From NCBI RefSeq assembly GCF_002895435.1, contig NZ_POYJ01000009.1, forward strand, positions 124,001-188,000: 64,000 nucleotides of DNA. Reading direction: 5' to 3'. Of this stretch, positions 8,118 through 17,614 are shown piece after piece. Every line of letters begins with the position of its first letter. Positions within the stretch are counted from its first letter, which is position 1. The stretch is from Aquimarina sediminis (GTDB taxonomy: Bacteria > Bacteroidota > Bacteroidia > Flavobacteriales > Flavobacteriaceae). A program made the translations under genes and the position numbers. The notes beneath the pieces were generated by a model, which saw only the letters and a list, made by a program, of their open reading frames with translations, was not told the DNA's origin and made no database searches.

Positions 8118-9674
8118 ATGCGTTATCTATTTATTCCATTTTTGCTTTTAGTATTAATTTTATGGAGTTCCTGTCGTAATGATTTTGAGTCAGAACCCAG
8201 TACAGGAAATCTGCAATTTTCTACTGACACTCTATTCCTAGATACTGTTTTTACCAATATCGGTTCGAGTACTTATAGTTTTAAAGTATATAATCATACT
8301 AATGATGATTTTACTATTCCTTCTATAGCTTTAGAGCGTGGAAAAAACTCTAACTATCGACTTAATGTAGATGGAATCCCAGGGCAGTCTTTTGAAAATA
8401 TTCAGGTATTGGCTAAAGACAGTATTTTTGTTTTTGTAGAAACAACTACTAATATTACTGATCAGACAGCGGATATTGAATTTTTATACACCGACAGAGT
8501 TTTATTTGATCCTTCCGGAAATCAGCAAGATGTAGATTTGGTTACTCTTATAAAAGATGCTTCCTTTTTATTCCCTTCGCGAGATGCTATGACTGGTAAA
8601 CCGGAAACCTTATTACTTGGTCTTGATGATGAGAATAATGAAATTAGAATAGAAGGTTTTTTCTTAAAGGATGAGCAATTAAACTTTACCAATGAAAAAC
8701 CTTATGTAATTTATGGATATGCAGCTGTACCTAGTGGAAAAACGTTAACAATTGATGCAGGTGTCCGAGTGCATTTTCATGCGAATTCTGGAATTATTGT
8801 CGCCAATGGTGGTACACTTGCTATCAATGGAGAATTAAGTACCGATCCTGAACTTCTAGAAAATGAAGTGATTTTTGAAGGAGATCGCTTAGAACCCGGG
8901 TTTAGTGATCTACCAGGACAATGGGGTACAATTTGGCTTACTGCAGGAAGTACAGGACATACTATAAATCATACAACTATAAAGAATGCTACAGTAGGGA
9001 TCCTTATGGATTCTAATGATGGTGGTACTGATCCTACACTTACTATTAAAAACTCTCAGATTTATAACAGTTCTAATGTTGGTCTTCTAGCTCGTACCGG
9101 TACTATTTTAGGCGAAAACCTTGTCATTAACAATGCTGGTCAGGTATCTCTTAACTGCTCCTTAGGAGGCTCTTATAACTTTGATCATTGTACCTTTACA
9201 AACTATTCGAGTATTGGGAGTGGATTTAGAGAATTACCAACTGTACTTATTGATAATAACTTGAAAGTAAATGAAACAGATGTAGTCGTAGCCGACTTGA
9301 TAGAAGCCAATTTTTCTAACTGTATCATATATGGTAATCAGGAGCTAGAATTATTATTTAGTAAAATAGAAGGAACAGCTTTTAACTATAATTTTAAAAA
9401 CTGTTTGATTAGATTTAATGACACAGGAGATCAATTTAATGGTAATTCTCTATATGACTTTACGAATACAGACTTATTTGAAAATGTTATACTAAACGAA
9501 GAACCCGAATTTAAAACACCATTCAAAAACATACTGAACATCAGTGAAAACTCGGCTGCCAACGGCAAAGCTTCTACTCCTACTATGGGAACTGACATTT
9601 TGGGGGTTCCTCGTAATGCAACTGCTCCTGATATCGGAGCATATGAAAGTGCTGTTTTTGAAGAAGGAAACTAA
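8118..9674 (+). CDS. Surface lipoprotein with parallel beta-helix-like repeats
   Basis: A 518-residue protein from the ATG at 8118, chosen because it gives a clean lipoprotein signal with lipobox WSSC; the frame is open further upstream. After an N-terminal beta-sandwich-like region (about residues 30-150, with FTNIGSSTYSFKVYN), the middle shows repeated short strand patterns such as GVRVHFHANSGIIVANGGTLAING and later TLTIKNSQIYNSSNVGLLA, typical of right-handed beta-helix proteins. The C-terminus contains a GVPRNATAPDIGAYE motif, common at the end of Bacteroidota beta-helix (choice-of-anchor) proteins. No catalytic residues are apparent. It was probably named only as hypothetical or right-handed beta-helix protein in relatives; function unknown. 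Confidence 0.75.
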   Translation: MRYLFIPFLLLVLILWSSCRNDFESEPSTGNLQFSTDTLFLDTVFTNIGSSTYSFKVYNHTNDDFTIPSIALERGKNSNYRLNVDGIPGQSFENIQVLAKDSIFVFVETTTNITDQTADIEFLYTDRVLFDPSGNQQDVDLVTLIKDASFLFPSRDAMTGKPETLLLGLDDENNEIRIEGFFLKDEQLNFTNEKPYVIYGYAAVPSGKTLTIDAGVRVHFHANSGIIVANGGTLAINGELSTDPELLENEVIFEGDRLEPGFSDLPGQWGTIWLTAGSTGHTINHTTIKNATVGILMDSNDGGTDPTLTIKNSQIYNSSNVGLLARTGTILGENLVINNAGQVSLNCSLGGSYNFDHCTFTNYSSIGSGFRELPTVLIDNNLKVNETDVVVADLIEANFSNCIIYGNQELELLFSKIEGTAFNYNFKNCLIRFNDTGDQFNGNSLYDFTNTDLFENVILNEEPEFKTPFKNILNISENSAANGKASTPTMGTDILGVPRNATAPDIGAYESAVFEEGN

Positions 9675-9686
9675 AATTTTAATGTA

Positions 9687-10226
9687 ATGCAAGATTACTT
9701 ATTTCGATCCCAACGCTTAGGTTTTCGTAACTGGACATCCGATGACTTAGAGCCTTTAGCCCAAATTAACGATGATGACGATGTAATGGAGTTTTTTCCT
9801 TTTAAACCCTCAAAAGAAGAAACAGAAGCTTTTATCGCCAGAATGCAAAAAATGCTTACCGAAAAAGGGTTTTGTTATTTTGCCGTTGATATCCTTGAAA
9901 CTAATGAGTTTATAGGTTTTATAGGTTTATCAGAACAAACGTATTTGGATGAGATGGGTCCCTTTATTGATATCGGATGGCGACTTAAAAAAAGTGTATG
10001 GAATAAAGGCTATGCCACCGAAGGTGCTAAAGCATGTTTGCGTTTTGGTTTTGATCAAATTGGATTAGAAAAAATATATTCTGTTGCTCCAGAAGCCAAT
10101 ATAAAATCAGAACTGATTATGAAAAAGATAGGAATGCAACGAGTTCACTCCTTTGACCATCCTAAATTATTAAATAACGATCGTTTGAAACGTTGCTCTC
10201 TTTATGAAATAATAAAAAACGGATAA
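9687..10226 (+). CDS. GNAT-family N-acetyltransferase (RimJ/RimL-like)
   Basis: A 179-residue acetyltransferase of the Acetyltransf_3 type. It begins with the typical FRSQRLGFRNWTSDDLEPLA and has the acetyl-CoA binding region around IGWRLKKSVWNKGYATEGAKA, then YSVAPEANIKSELIMKKIGM. Related proteins acetylate ribosomal-protein N-termini or small amines; the substrate cannot be inferred. It starts 12 bp after the beta-helix lipoprotein gene and may share its transcript. Confidence 0.9.
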   Translation: MQDYLFRSQRLGFRNWTSDDLEPLAQINDDDDVMEFFPFKPSKEETEAFIARMQKMLTEKGFCYFAVDILETNEFIGFIGLSEQTYLDEMGPFIDIGWRLKKSVWNKGYATEGAKACLRFGFDQIGLEKIYSVAPEANIKSELIMKKIGMQRVHSFDHPKLLNNDRLKRCSLYEIIKNG

Positions 10227-10254
10227 CACCTTAAATATTTTCAATAGTTTCTGT

Positions 10255-10262
10255 TACATTTG
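10255..10262 (+). promoter_or_regulatory. -7 promoter element for the AhpD-like gene
   Basis: TACATTTG matches TAnnTTTG perfectly and lies 27 nt before the ATG at 10290. It supports that start over the upstream in-frame TTG at 10260, which lies inside the promoter element. Confidence 0.5.
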
Positions 10263-10289
10263 AGAAACACTGTAAAAAACTTTGCTATA

Positions 10290-10895
10290 ATGAGTTGGAT
10301 TAAAGAAATATCATACAAAGATGCTACCGGACAGTTAAAAAGAATGTATGACCGGATTAAAGGTCCAAACAACAATATAGATAATGTATTATCTATCCAT
10401 AGTTTACGACCGCATACACTTGTAGGGCATATGGGATTGTATAAAAATGTGCTCCATAATTCTAACAACACACTACCCAAATGGTATCTGGAAACCCTAG
10501 GAGTGTATGTTAGTAATTTAAATCAATGTAGTTACTGTGTAGACCATCACTCGATAGGATTAAAAAGATTGATTAACGATGATTCTAGATTTCAGGAAAT
10601 TATTGCTTGTCTGGTAAATGACAAATTACAGGATCACTTTAAATATCAATATTTGGCAGGGCTTCAATATGCTAAACAATTAACACTATCACATCATACT
10701 ATTACAGAATCGAATATCCATACACTTAGAGAGCAAAATTTATCTGACGGAGAAATTTTGGAAATAAATCAGGTAGTAAGTTATTTTAATTATGTAAACA
10801 GAACAGTTGTTGGTTTAGGAGTAAATACAGATGGTGATATAATAGGACTTTCACCTAATGATAGTGATGATGCAGAAAACTGGAACCATTCTTAA
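10290..10895 (+). CDS. Carboxymuconolactone decarboxylase/AhpD-like peroxidase-related protein
   Basis: A 201-residue all-helical protein of the AhpD-like superfamily. The redox motif CSYCVDHHSIGLK (CxxC followed by a His) is present near residues 83-95, preceded by PKWYLETLGVYVS. In AhpD relatives these cysteines serve peroxide detoxification as a disulfide relay. The start at 10290 is supported by the promoter element just upstream. It appears to be a single-gene unit. The physiological partner is unknown. Confidence 0.85.
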   Translation: MSWIKEISYKDATGQLKRMYDRIKGPNNNIDNVLSIHSLRPHTLVGHMGLYKNVLHNSNNTLPKWYLETLGVYVSNLNQCSYCVDHHSIGLKRLINDDSRFQEIIACLVNDKLQDHFKYQYLAGLQYAKQLTLSHHTITESNIHTLREQNLSDGEILEINQVVSYFNYVNRTVVGLGVNTDGDIIGLSPNDSDDAENWNHS

Positions 10896-11001
10896 CTATG
10901 AAGCCATTTTTATTTCAAAAAGAATGCACTACATCTTTTCAACATAAGTAATTATAATTGTAGAAATTAATTCTTCTGTAACCTCTATTAAAAAAGAGGA
11001 A

Positions 11002-11727
11002 CTATATTCCTGAATCACTAATTTTGTTGTATCTATCCCATTTCTCCCAAAAGATAGAATCATTTTCTGTATGCTTTTTTCCAGTAGCATACTCTATAAA
11101 TTCATCTCTACCGGTAAATTCTGAGTCATGATATATTTTATCATAAAACTTAGCATATTCTTTTTCTTCTTCTTTCAACGTTTTACGAAGTGAAATATAA
11201 ACATTTGCCTCAGGGTCTGCTATTTTCCAAGCTCCATAAGTGGTTATATTTGAAGCATATTCGATAATCCCCAGCAAGCTATCTTTCTGTACTAATTTCC
11301 AATATAGGTTGTGATATATTTTATTTTTTGAGTGATCTATTTCCTTTCTATAGAACTGATTCTTATGAAAAGTAAAAATTCCAGACGCACCTATAGGGCT
11401 ATATGGGTGACGTTTAATCACTTTAACATAGCCAAACTCATTATCAGATATACGGTTAACTATCAATATTCCTTTATAGATTGTATAGTCATGTATTTTT
11501 TCTGGATCAATACCATATCCTTCAACCAGATCATAACGTCCACTTATATCAGGAACCTTGATAACTGCTATACTATCCTTTTTATTTTTGATTGTTTGTT
11601 GATCAACTTTTATGGGTAGACTTTCTGTTTCAACATTGTTCTCTGTTGATTTGGTTTCTACTTTTCTACATCCCATAAGTATAGCAATAATCCCAATAAT
11701 TACAACTCCTGTAACTCTAATTTTCAT
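11002..11727 (-). CDS. Hypothetical lipoprotein
   Basis: A 241-residue protein not recognised as a member of a named family. The N-terminus (MKIRVTGVVIIGIIAILMGC) is a convincing lipoprotein signal with lipobox LMGC and acylated Cys20, followed by a polar linker. The rest has mixed strand/helix character, with ISGRYDLVEGYG, which resembles a small beta-barrel opening, and a charged C-terminal half. It is convergent with the AhpD-like gene and upstream of glyA on the same side. Two -7-like elements precede it. Confidence 0.7.
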   Translation of the reverse strand: MKIRVTGVVIIGIIAILMGCRKVETKSTENNVETESLPIKVDQQTIKNKKDSIAVIKVPDISGRYDLVEGYGIDPEKIHDYTIYKGILIVNRISDNEFGYVKVIKRHPYSPIGASGIFTFHKNQFYRKEIDHSKNKIYHNLYWKLVQKDSLLGIIEYASNITTYGAWKIADPEANVYISLRKTLKEEEKEYAKFYDKIYHDSEFTGRDEFIEYATGKKHTENDSIFWEKWDRYNKISDSGI

Positions 11728-11761
11728 TTACCCTGTGTTATTTAGTTTTTTTATTTAACAA

Positions 11762-11779
11762 CAAAATTATTCAAATTTA
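11762..11779 (-). promoter_or_regulatory. Two candidate -7 elements for the hypothetical lipoprotein gene
   Basis: The minus strand contains TAATTTTG (11762-11769) and TAAATTTG (11772-11779), both perfect TAnnTTTG matches within 55 nt of the start. In such AT-rich sequence one may be fortuitous. Confidence 0.35.
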
Positions 11780-11865
11780 CTTCTTTAGATCCAACTAACT
11801 TCTATGATACGTCTTTCTATTTGAACAAAATTTTATCTATACATTATATGTGTTTTTTTTACACA

Positions 11866-11900
11866 AAAACGCATTGTACAAAAGCAGTACAATGCGTTTT
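11866..11900 (-). terminator. Intrinsic terminator of glyA
   Basis: A perfect 14-bp stem (11866-11879 with 11887-11900, seven-base loop) has a GCATTGTAC core. On the minus strand it ends in a T run, 20 bp past the glyA stop codon. Confidence 0.88.
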
Positions 11901-11920
11901 AATATTATGTTTAGATCGTA

Positions 11921-13195
11921 TTATCCTACAAATAAAGGCTTATCTGCCATCATTGCATTAACCTCATCGGCGATATCATGCAATTTTTCTTCATTTTCCA
12001 CATTTTGGATAACCTTATCGATTAATTCGACAATAACTATCATATCTTCTTCTTTTAATCCACGAGTTGTCACTGCTGAAACTCCAATACGGATTCCTGA
12101 TGTTACAAATGGTGATTTATCATCAAAAGGAACCATGTTTTTGTTAACAGTAATTTCTGCAACTCCTAGTGCTTCTTCGGCCTGCTTACCCGTCACTCCT
12201 TTATTACGCAAATCGATAAGCATCATATGATTATCTGTCCCTCCAGAAATGACTTCATATCCTTTCTTTACAAATGCTTGAGCCATTACAGCTGCATTTT
12301 TCTTTACCTGTACAATATAATGTAAGAAATCATCGGTTAATGCTTCTCCAAAAGCGATTGCTTTTGCTGCAATAATATGCTCTAGTGGTCCTCCCTGATT
12401 TCCAGGAAACACAGCACTATCAAACAAAGAAGACATCATGCGTTTCTTCCCATTCTTTAAAGTAATTCCAAAAGGGTTTTCAAAATCCTCTCCCATCAAT
12501 ATAAGTCCTCCTCTTGGTCCTCTCAAAGTTTTATGTGTAGTCGTAGTTACCACATGACAATGTGGTATTGGATCAGAAATCACACCTTTAGCTATCAATC
12601 CTGCAGGATGTGCTATATCAGCAAAAAGAATTGCTCCTACACTATCCGCAATCTCTCTAAATCTCTTATAATCAATCTCTCTCGAATAAGCCGAAGCTCC
12701 AGCAATAATCAATTGTGGTTTTTCTGCAGTAGCAATCTCCTGAATTTTATCATAATCCAATCTTCCTGTTTCTTTGTCTACACCATAAAAAACAGGTTTA
12801 AATAATTTACCCGAAAAATTCACTGGTGAGCCATGAGTCAAATGACCTCCATGAGAAAGATCAAAACCAAGAATTTTATCCCCTGGTTTAAGACATGCAT
12901 GATATACAGCAGTATTTGCTTGTGAACCAGAATGAGGTTGCACATTAGCATATGCAGCACCAAACAATTCTTTTGCTCGATCAATAGCTATTTGTTCTAC
13001 AACATCTACTACGGCACATCCTCCATAATAGCGTTTACCAGGATACCCCTCGGCATATTTATTCGTTAGTACTGACCCAGCAGCTTCCATCACTTGTTCA
13101 CTCACAAAGTTTTCTGAAGCAATAAGTTCTAATCCGTTGATTTGACGTTCTTTTTCGTCCTGAATTAAATCAAAAATTTGTTCGTCGCGTTGCAT
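11921..13195 (-). CDS. glyA: Serine hydroxymethyltransferase
   Basis: A 424-residue PLP enzyme that interconverts serine and glycine while charging tetrahydrofolate with one-carbon units. The PLP lysine motif [14 protein letters not shown] and the family blocks [23 protein letters not shown] and FPGNQGGP are all present. Length is typical. It forms a single-gene unit ended by the terminator at 11866-11900. Its upstream region has no perfect -7 element, though TGTATTTG on the minus strand about 60 nt upstream is one base away. Confidence 0.97.
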   Translation of the reverse strand: MQRDEQIFDLIQDEKERQINGLELIASENFVSEQVMEAAGSVLTNKYAEGYPGKRYYGGCAVVDVVEQIAIDRAKELFGAAYANVQPHSGSQANTAVYHACLKPGDKILGFDLSHGGHLTHGSPVNFSGKLFKPVFYGVDKETGRLDYDKIQEIATAEKPQLIIAGASAYSREIDYKRFREIADSVGAILFADIAHPAGLIAKGVISDPIPHCHVVTTTTHKTLRGPRGGLILMGEDFENPFGITLKNGKKRMMSSLFDSAVFPGNQGGPLEHIIAAKAIAFGEALTDDFLHYIVQVKKNAAVMAQAFVKKGYEVISGGTDNHMMLIDLRNKGVTGKQAEEALGVAEITVNKNMVPFDDKSPFVTSGIRIGVSAVTTRGLKEEDMIVIVELIDKVIQNVENEEKLHDIADEVNAMMADKPLFVG

Positions 13196-13536
13196 GCAAT
13201 TGATAATTTGTTAATAAAGGCGTAAAAATAGGAAATACATTCATTAAATCGACGCAAATACAAGCTAATAAATAGTATAATACTGTTCTTTTTTTAAATT
13301 AATGATTCCTTCCATATATCACTGATAATTTCGCATCGGTTGAATCCAATTATCATATAGAAAACTTATATACTCAAAAAAAATGATACAAATGAGTAGT
13401 CTTCCCTTGGTATTATTGCCGTAATAACATATCTTATCATTATTTTAAATATTTTTCACATAATTAAAAAGTTTTAACCACTCGAAAATTATATATTTGA
13501 TCATACGATTTACAACAACTTATTAAAAAAACAATA
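13196..13536. promoter_or_regulatory. Divergent glyA/fahA intergenic region
   Basis: A 341-bp gene-free stretch between divergent genes. It holds the perfect -7 element for fahA (13492-13499) and only an imperfect one for glyA. No riboswitch or recognisable operator was seen; the rest is AT-rich sequence without clear structure. Confidence 0.5.
13492..13499 (+). promoter_or_regulatory. -7 promoter element for fumarylacetoacetase
   Basis: TATATTTG, a perfect TAnnTTTG, lies 37 nt upstream of the ATG at 13537. Confidence 0.5.
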
Positions 13537-14817
13537 ATGCCCATAACTGCAAATTATCCAGATAGAAAAACTTGGATTGAAACACCTCATAATACTGATT
13601 TCCCTATACAAAATATTCCCTTTGGTGTATTTTTAACCCGTGATGATATTATTACAATAGGGACTAGAATTGGAGATACAGCAATTGATCTTGGAGCACT
13701 TCATCAATTAGGATATTTTGAAGGAATTCCATTAACTGATGATATCTTTTTACAGGACTCTTTAAATGATTTTATTTCTGATGGAAAAAAAACATGGAGA
13801 TTAGTTCGAAATAGAATTGCTGATATTTTTGACGCAAAAAACAGCACGTTAAAAAATAATGAGAAGCACAGAAAGGAGGTTTTATTTTCTTTGGATGAAA
13901 TCGAAATGCAACTACCCGTAACCGTTGGCGATTATACAGACTTCTATAGTAGTATTGAACATGCTACAAATGTTGGAAAAATGTTTAGAGATCCCGAAAA
14001 TGCATTGCTTCCTAACTGGCTTCATATGCCCGTTGGCTATCATGGTCGAAGTAGTTCTGTGATTCCATCTGGTATCCCTGTCCATCGCCCGCAAGGTCAA
14101 AAGCTAACCAAAGGTGATACAAATCCTATTTTTGGTCCCTCAAGGTTAGTAGATTTTGAACTTGAAATGGCTTTTATTACTACTGATGCAAATCAACTGG
14201 GAGAATCTATCCCCATTGAAGAAGCAGAAGATTATATATTCGGTCTGGTACTCTTTAATGACTGGAGTGCCCGTGATATTCAAAAATGGGAATATGTACC
14301 CCTTGGTCCCTTTTTAGGAAAAAACTTTGCCTCTTCAATATCACCATGGATCGTAACTCTTGATGCATTAGAACCTTATAGAACAGAAGGACCTAAACCA
14401 TTAAAAGAACAACTTCCTTATTTACAATATAAAGGAAAAAAGAGTTTTGATATAAACCTTGAAGTCTCTATCCAACCAGAAAAGGCTGTAGAAACTGTTG
14501 TTGCCAAAAGTAATTTTAAGTATATGTACTGGAATATGGCACAGCAACTTACTCACCATACTGTAAATGGATGTCCTGTTAACTCTGGAGACCTAATGGG
14601 TAGCGGAACATTGTCAGGTCCTACTCCTGGTTCTTACGGATCGATGTTAGAACTTAGTTGGCGAGGAGAAAAACCTGTACAACTCGATGAAGGTGGTAGT
14701 CGCAAATTTATTGATGATAATGATACCGTGATCATGAGAGGGTATTGTGAGAAAGATGGAACACGAATTGGTTTTGGTGAAGTTTCTACCAAATTACTTC
14801 CGGTATTTAAAAAATAA
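13537..14817 (+). CDS. fahA: Fumarylacetoacetase
   Basis: A 426-residue enzyme that cleaves fumarylacetoacetate to fumarate and acetoacetate, the last step of tyrosine/homogentisate degradation. The N-terminal SH3-like domain is followed by the catalytic domain with YTDFYSSIEHATNVG (metal-binding and catalytic region), the HMPVGYHGRSSSV block, the LVDFELEMAF acid pair, FNDWSARDIQKWEY, and a C-terminal NSGDLMGSGTLSGP. Length and motifs are normal. No other homogentisate-pathway gene is adjacent; they would have to lie elsewhere. Confidence 0.97.
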   Translation: MPITANYPDRKTWIETPHNTDFPIQNIPFGVFLTRDDIITIGTRIGDTAIDLGALHQLGYFEGIPLTDDIFLQDSLNDFISDGKKTWRLVRNRIADIFDAKNSTLKNNEKHRKEVLFSLDEIEMQLPVTVGDYTDFYSSIEHATNVGKMFRDPENALLPNWLHMPVGYHGRSSSVIPSGIPVHRPQGQKLTKGDTNPIFGPSRLVDFELEMAFITTDANQLGESIPIEEAEDYIFGLVLFNDWSARDIQKWEYVPLGPFLGKNFASSISPWIVTLDALEPYRTEGPKPLKEQLPYLQYKGKKSFDINLEVSIQPEKAVETVVAKSNFKYMYWNMAQQLTHHTVNGCPVNSGDLMGSGTLSGPTPGSYGSMLELSWRGEKPVQLDEGGSRKFIDDNDTVIMRGYCEKDGTRIGFGEVSTKLLPVFKK

Positions 14818-14835
14818 AGAATTACGCAACATTAT

Positions 14836-14869
14836 AAAACCTCGAAAAAAATGATTTCGAGGTTTTTTT
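14836..14869 (+). terminator. Intrinsic terminator of fumarylacetoacetase gene
   Basis: A 12-bp stem (14836-14847 with 14855-14866) with core CCTCG/CGAGG is followed by a T run, 18 bp past the stop codon. Confidence 0.88.
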
Positions 14870-14923
14870 ATTATCTTTTGGCATTAAAGTTGTTTTTAAT
14901 ACCCAAATCAAAACAAAATTGAT

Positions 14924-16111
14924 ATGAAAAAACTACTACACCTACTATTTATGACTACAATTATTACTTCTTGTAGTAGTGTTAAGAAAACTGAAAAAGC
15001 TCTTAACACAGGAAATTATGACCAGGCAATAAATATTGCTTTAAATAAACTTAAAACAAATAAAGGAAAAAAAGGAAAACAACCTTATATCCTAATGCTC
15101 GAACAAGCATATGCCAAAGCTATCGATCGAGATAAAAATGCAGTTGTTTATTTAGAAAAAGAAGGGAATCCTGCTAACCTAGAACGTATCTATAATACTT
15201 ATCTATCCCTAAGAGATAGACAGGAGCGTATAAAACCTTTGTTACCGCTATATCTTGTTGAAGAAGGTCGCGATGCCAGATTCTCTATAAATAATTATAA
15301 TCAGAAAATTATTGACACCAAAGACCAACTTTCTCAATACCTGTTTAATAATGCTAAAACCCTATTAACTTCGGCAAAAAGAAAAGTAGAGTATAGAGCA
15401 GTATATGATGACTTAATATATTTGGATAAAATTACTCCTAATTACAAAAACACCAGAGCACTTATAGATGAAGCTCACGTAAAAGGAACTGATTTTGTGC
15501 GGGTAACCATGAAAAACAGGACAGATGTAATCATCCCAAAAAGACTAGAAAGTGATTTACTTAATTTTGGCACCTACGGTCTTAATGATTTATGGACAGT
15601 CTATCACAGTCAACCACAAAGATCAATTGGTTATGATTATGCAATGGAAGTAGAACTTAGAGAAATTAACATATCGCCAGAACAAATAAAAGAACGTCAA
15701 TTAGAAAAAGAAAGACTGGTAAAAGATGGATGGGAATACCTTTTGGATGAAAATGATGAAATTGTTGTAGATGACAAAGGCGAAAAGGTAAAAGTTGATA
15801 AAATGGTTAAAGTGCGCTGCGAATATTATGAATTCACCCAATTTAAAGCTGCAAATGTTGTTGGAAATGTTCAATACAGAAACCTAAGAACAAAACAACT
15901 TATGGATGCATTCCCTATTGCTAGCGAGTATGTTTTTCAACACATTTATGCAAATTATAATGGTGATAAACGTGCCCTAGAAGATGCTTTGTTAGGTTAT
16001 CTTGGACAAAGAGCAATGCCATTTCCTTCTAATGAACAAATGGTATATGATTCTGGTGAAGATTTAAAAAATAAGTTAAAAAGTATTATCACCAAATATC
16101 GCTTTAACTAA
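14924..16111 (+). CDS. Conserved hypothetical lipoprotein with TPR-like N-terminus
   Basis: A 395-residue predicted outer-membrane or periplasmic lipoprotein; the signal MKKLLHLLFMTTIITSCSS carries lipobox ITSC. Residues 25-190 are helical with TPR-like spacing (TGNYDQAINIALNKL, then YAKAIDRDKNAVVYLEKEG and a second region of helices). The C-terminal half is rich in strands and charged segments (YDYAMEVELREINISPEQI). It looks like a flavobacterial envelope protein conserved in relatives, but I cannot assign a named family or function. It begins just after the fahA terminator; TATCTTTTG (14872-14880), a -7 element with a three-base spacer, is the only promoter-like match. Confidence 0.72.
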   Translation: MKKLLHLLFMTTIITSCSSVKKTEKALNTGNYDQAINIALNKLKTNKGKKGKQPYILMLEQAYAKAIDRDKNAVVYLEKEGNPANLERIYNTYLSLRDRQERIKPLLPLYLVEEGRDARFSINNYNQKIIDTKDQLSQYLFNNAKTLLTSAKRKVEYRAVYDDLIYLDKITPNYKNTRALIDEAHVKGTDFVRVTMKNRTDVIIPKRLESDLLNFGTYGLNDLWTVYHSQPQRSIGYDYAMEVELREINISPEQIKERQLEKERLVKDGWEYLLDENDEIVVDDKGEKVKVDKMVKVRCEYYEFTQFKAANVVGNVQYRNLRTKQLMDAFPIASEYVFQHIYANYNGDKRALEDALLGYLGQRAMPFPSNEQMVYDSGEDLKNKLKSIITKYRFN

Positions 16112-16131
16112 CCTTGATTGCAAACAGACCT

Positions 16132-16139
16132 TATCTTTG
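16132..16139 (+). promoter_or_regulatory. -7 promoter element for the Crp-family regulator
   Basis: TATCTTTG, a perfect TAnnTTTG, with a TTG about 16 bp upstream as a possible -33 part; 37 nt before the start codon. Confidence 0.5.
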
Positions 16140-16176
16140 CAATATATAATAGATTAATAGCATATATTTTTTAAGT

Positions 16177-16776
16177 ATGATCGATGACAATATATTACTT
16201 AATTCGGGGGCAGTACTAAAAAAATACAAGCGAGGTGAGTTCCTTTTTCATGAAGGATCTATGGCAAGGTATTATTACCAGGTGCATCTTGGTGAAATTA
16301 AAATGAATAATTATAATCAAGAAGGAAAAGAGTATATACAAGGGATTTTTGCAAAAGAAAAGAGCTTTGGTGAGCCCCCACTATTTTCAGATTTTAAGTA
16401 CCCTGCTAATGCAGAAGCTATTATTGATTCTGAAGTCTGGCAATTACCCAAAGAAAAGTTTATAAAACTCCTCGAAGACAATCCAAAAATTCACCACAAA
16501 TTTACAAGCACTCTTGCTTCAAGACTCCATTATAAAGCAATTATGGTTTCTGAAATATCTACACAAGAGCCAGAACATCGTATACTAAGAATTCTCGATT
16601 ATTTTAAAAAAAATAATGCAAAAGACACCAAAGAATCTGATGTATACAAAGTAGAATTTACAAGACAACAACTTGCTGACCTTACTGGATTGCGTGTAGA
16701 GACCGTGATAAGAAGTATCAAAAAGCTAGAACAAAAAGGAGAACTATTCATTAAAGACAGAAAAGTTTATCGTTAA
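16177..16776 (+). CDS. Crp/Fnr-family transcriptional regulator
   Basis: A 199-residue regulator with an N-terminal cyclic-nucleotide-binding-like beta-roll (about residues 10-115) and a C-terminal winged helix (about 150-199) containing TRQQLADLTGLRVETVIRSIKKLEQKG, split here as RQQLADLTGLRVETV and RSIKKLEQKG. There is no N-terminal cysteine cluster as in FNR, so it is not an obvious Fe-S oxygen sensor; cAMP-contact residues are not well conserved either. It precedes a small membrane protein and a group III truncated globin, which suggests control of a redox, oxygen or nitric-oxide response. The inducer is unknown. Confidence 0.88.
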   Translation: MIDDNILLNSGAVLKKYKRGEFLFHEGSMARYYYQVHLGEIKMNNYNQEGKEYIQGIFAKEKSFGEPPLFSDFKYPANAEAIIDSEVWQLPKEKFIKLLEDNPKIHHKFTSTLASRLHYKAIMVSEISTQEPEHRILRILDYFKKNNAKDTKESDVYKVEFTRQQLADLTGLRVETVIRSIKKLEQKGELFIKDRKVYR

Positions 16777-16832
16777 TTCTTGTATACATTTCTTTATGAT
16801 TAGGATCATAAATTAGTACCCTACCTCTGAAA

Positions 16833-16840
16833 TATCTTTG
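16833..16840 (+). promoter_or_regulatory. -7 promoter element for the small membrane protein/globin unit
   Basis: TATCTTTG, a perfect TAnnTTTG, lies 21 nt upstream of the ATG at 16862. It implies that the membrane protein and probably the globin are transcribed separately from the regulator. Confidence 0.5.
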
Positions 16841-16861
16841 AATAACTAAAAAAACTTCGTT

Positions 16862-17143
16862 ATGTATTCAAAGCTATTAAAAGATTTTAAGGAATTGTAT
16901 ATGGCATATATTCCATTAATGATCATTCTTTCAAGTTGTTTAGGTTCTGTTGCCGCAATGTATATTCTAATGCAGGATAGATCGTTCTCACAGGTAGTAC
17001 AACTATCTCTTTGTGTGATCGTATGCATGGTATTCAATGCATCTATCCTTGCTCAAATGAAAGCCAAGTTTGTATTTAATTTACTTATTGCAAGTTTATT
17101 AATCAATAGTATTCTGATACTCATCAATATTACTTTTTATTAG
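16862..17143 (+). CDS. Small integral membrane protein
   Basis: A 93-residue protein with three hydrophobic segments (about residues 16-36, 44-64 and 68-91) and very little soluble sequence. No family is recognised. It is transcribed toward the truncated globin gene 24 bp downstream and behind a Crp-family regulator, so a role in the same redox or gas response is possible but unproven. Confidence 0.7.
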   Translation: MYSKLLKDFKELYMAYIPLMIILSSCLGSVAAMYILMQDRSFSQVVQLSLCVIVCMVFNASILAQMKAKFVFNLLIASLLINSILILINITFY

Positions 17144-17167
17144 TTTGTAAACACCTATACTCATCTC

Positions 17168-17614
17168 ATGAAAAATTCGGCAAAAAATGACATTCTTAAT
17201 AGACATGACGTCTTCCTGCTGGTCTCCACTTTCTATAAAAAAATAAGAAAAGAAGAAGATCTTGGTCCCTTTTTTACCAAGTCGATCACTGATTGGGACA
17301 AACATATAGAACGACTAACCGATTTCTGGGAAACCAACCTACTGTTTGTTGTCAAATACAAAGGAAACCCTATCAAAGTACATCAAGAAGTAGATAAAAA
17401 TTTTAATGGAACGATCAACCAAAAGCACTTTGGCACATGGCTCAACCTTTGGATAGAAACACTAGATGCTTTATTTAAAGGAGAAAATGCCGAAATCGCT
17501 AAAAGAAGAGCTAGAAAAATGTCTACACTTCTATTCATCAAAATGTATGAATCAAGAACCACAGAAAAAACAATGTGTCCATTCCTTGCCGAAAAAAGTA
17601 AAGATATCTTTTAG
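17168..17614 (+). CDS. Group III truncated hemoglobin
   Basis: A 148-residue globin of the truncated 2-over-2 type, group III. Recognisable blocks are VSTFYKKIRKEEDLGPFF, DWDKHIERLTDFWETNLLF and KHFGTWLNLWIETLDALF; the His of KHFGTWL is the probable proximal heme ligand. Members bind oxygen and nitric oxide and are linked to NO detoxification or microaerobic physiology. Its 3' end overlaps the convergent ytxJ gene by four bases, so the two transcripts can pair at their ends. Confidence 0.88.
   Translation: MKNSAKNDILNRHDVFLLVSTFYKKIRKEEDLGPFFTKSITDWDKHIERLTDFWETNLLFVVKYKGNPIKVHQEVDKNFNGTINQKHFGTWLNLWIETLDALFKGENAEIAKRRARKMSTLLFIKMYESRTTEKTMCPFLAEKSKDIF

Noticed and set aside
10982..10999. 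Small hairpin CCTCT...AGAGG as a terminator
   Set aside because: Only five base pairs with no T run after it on either strand.
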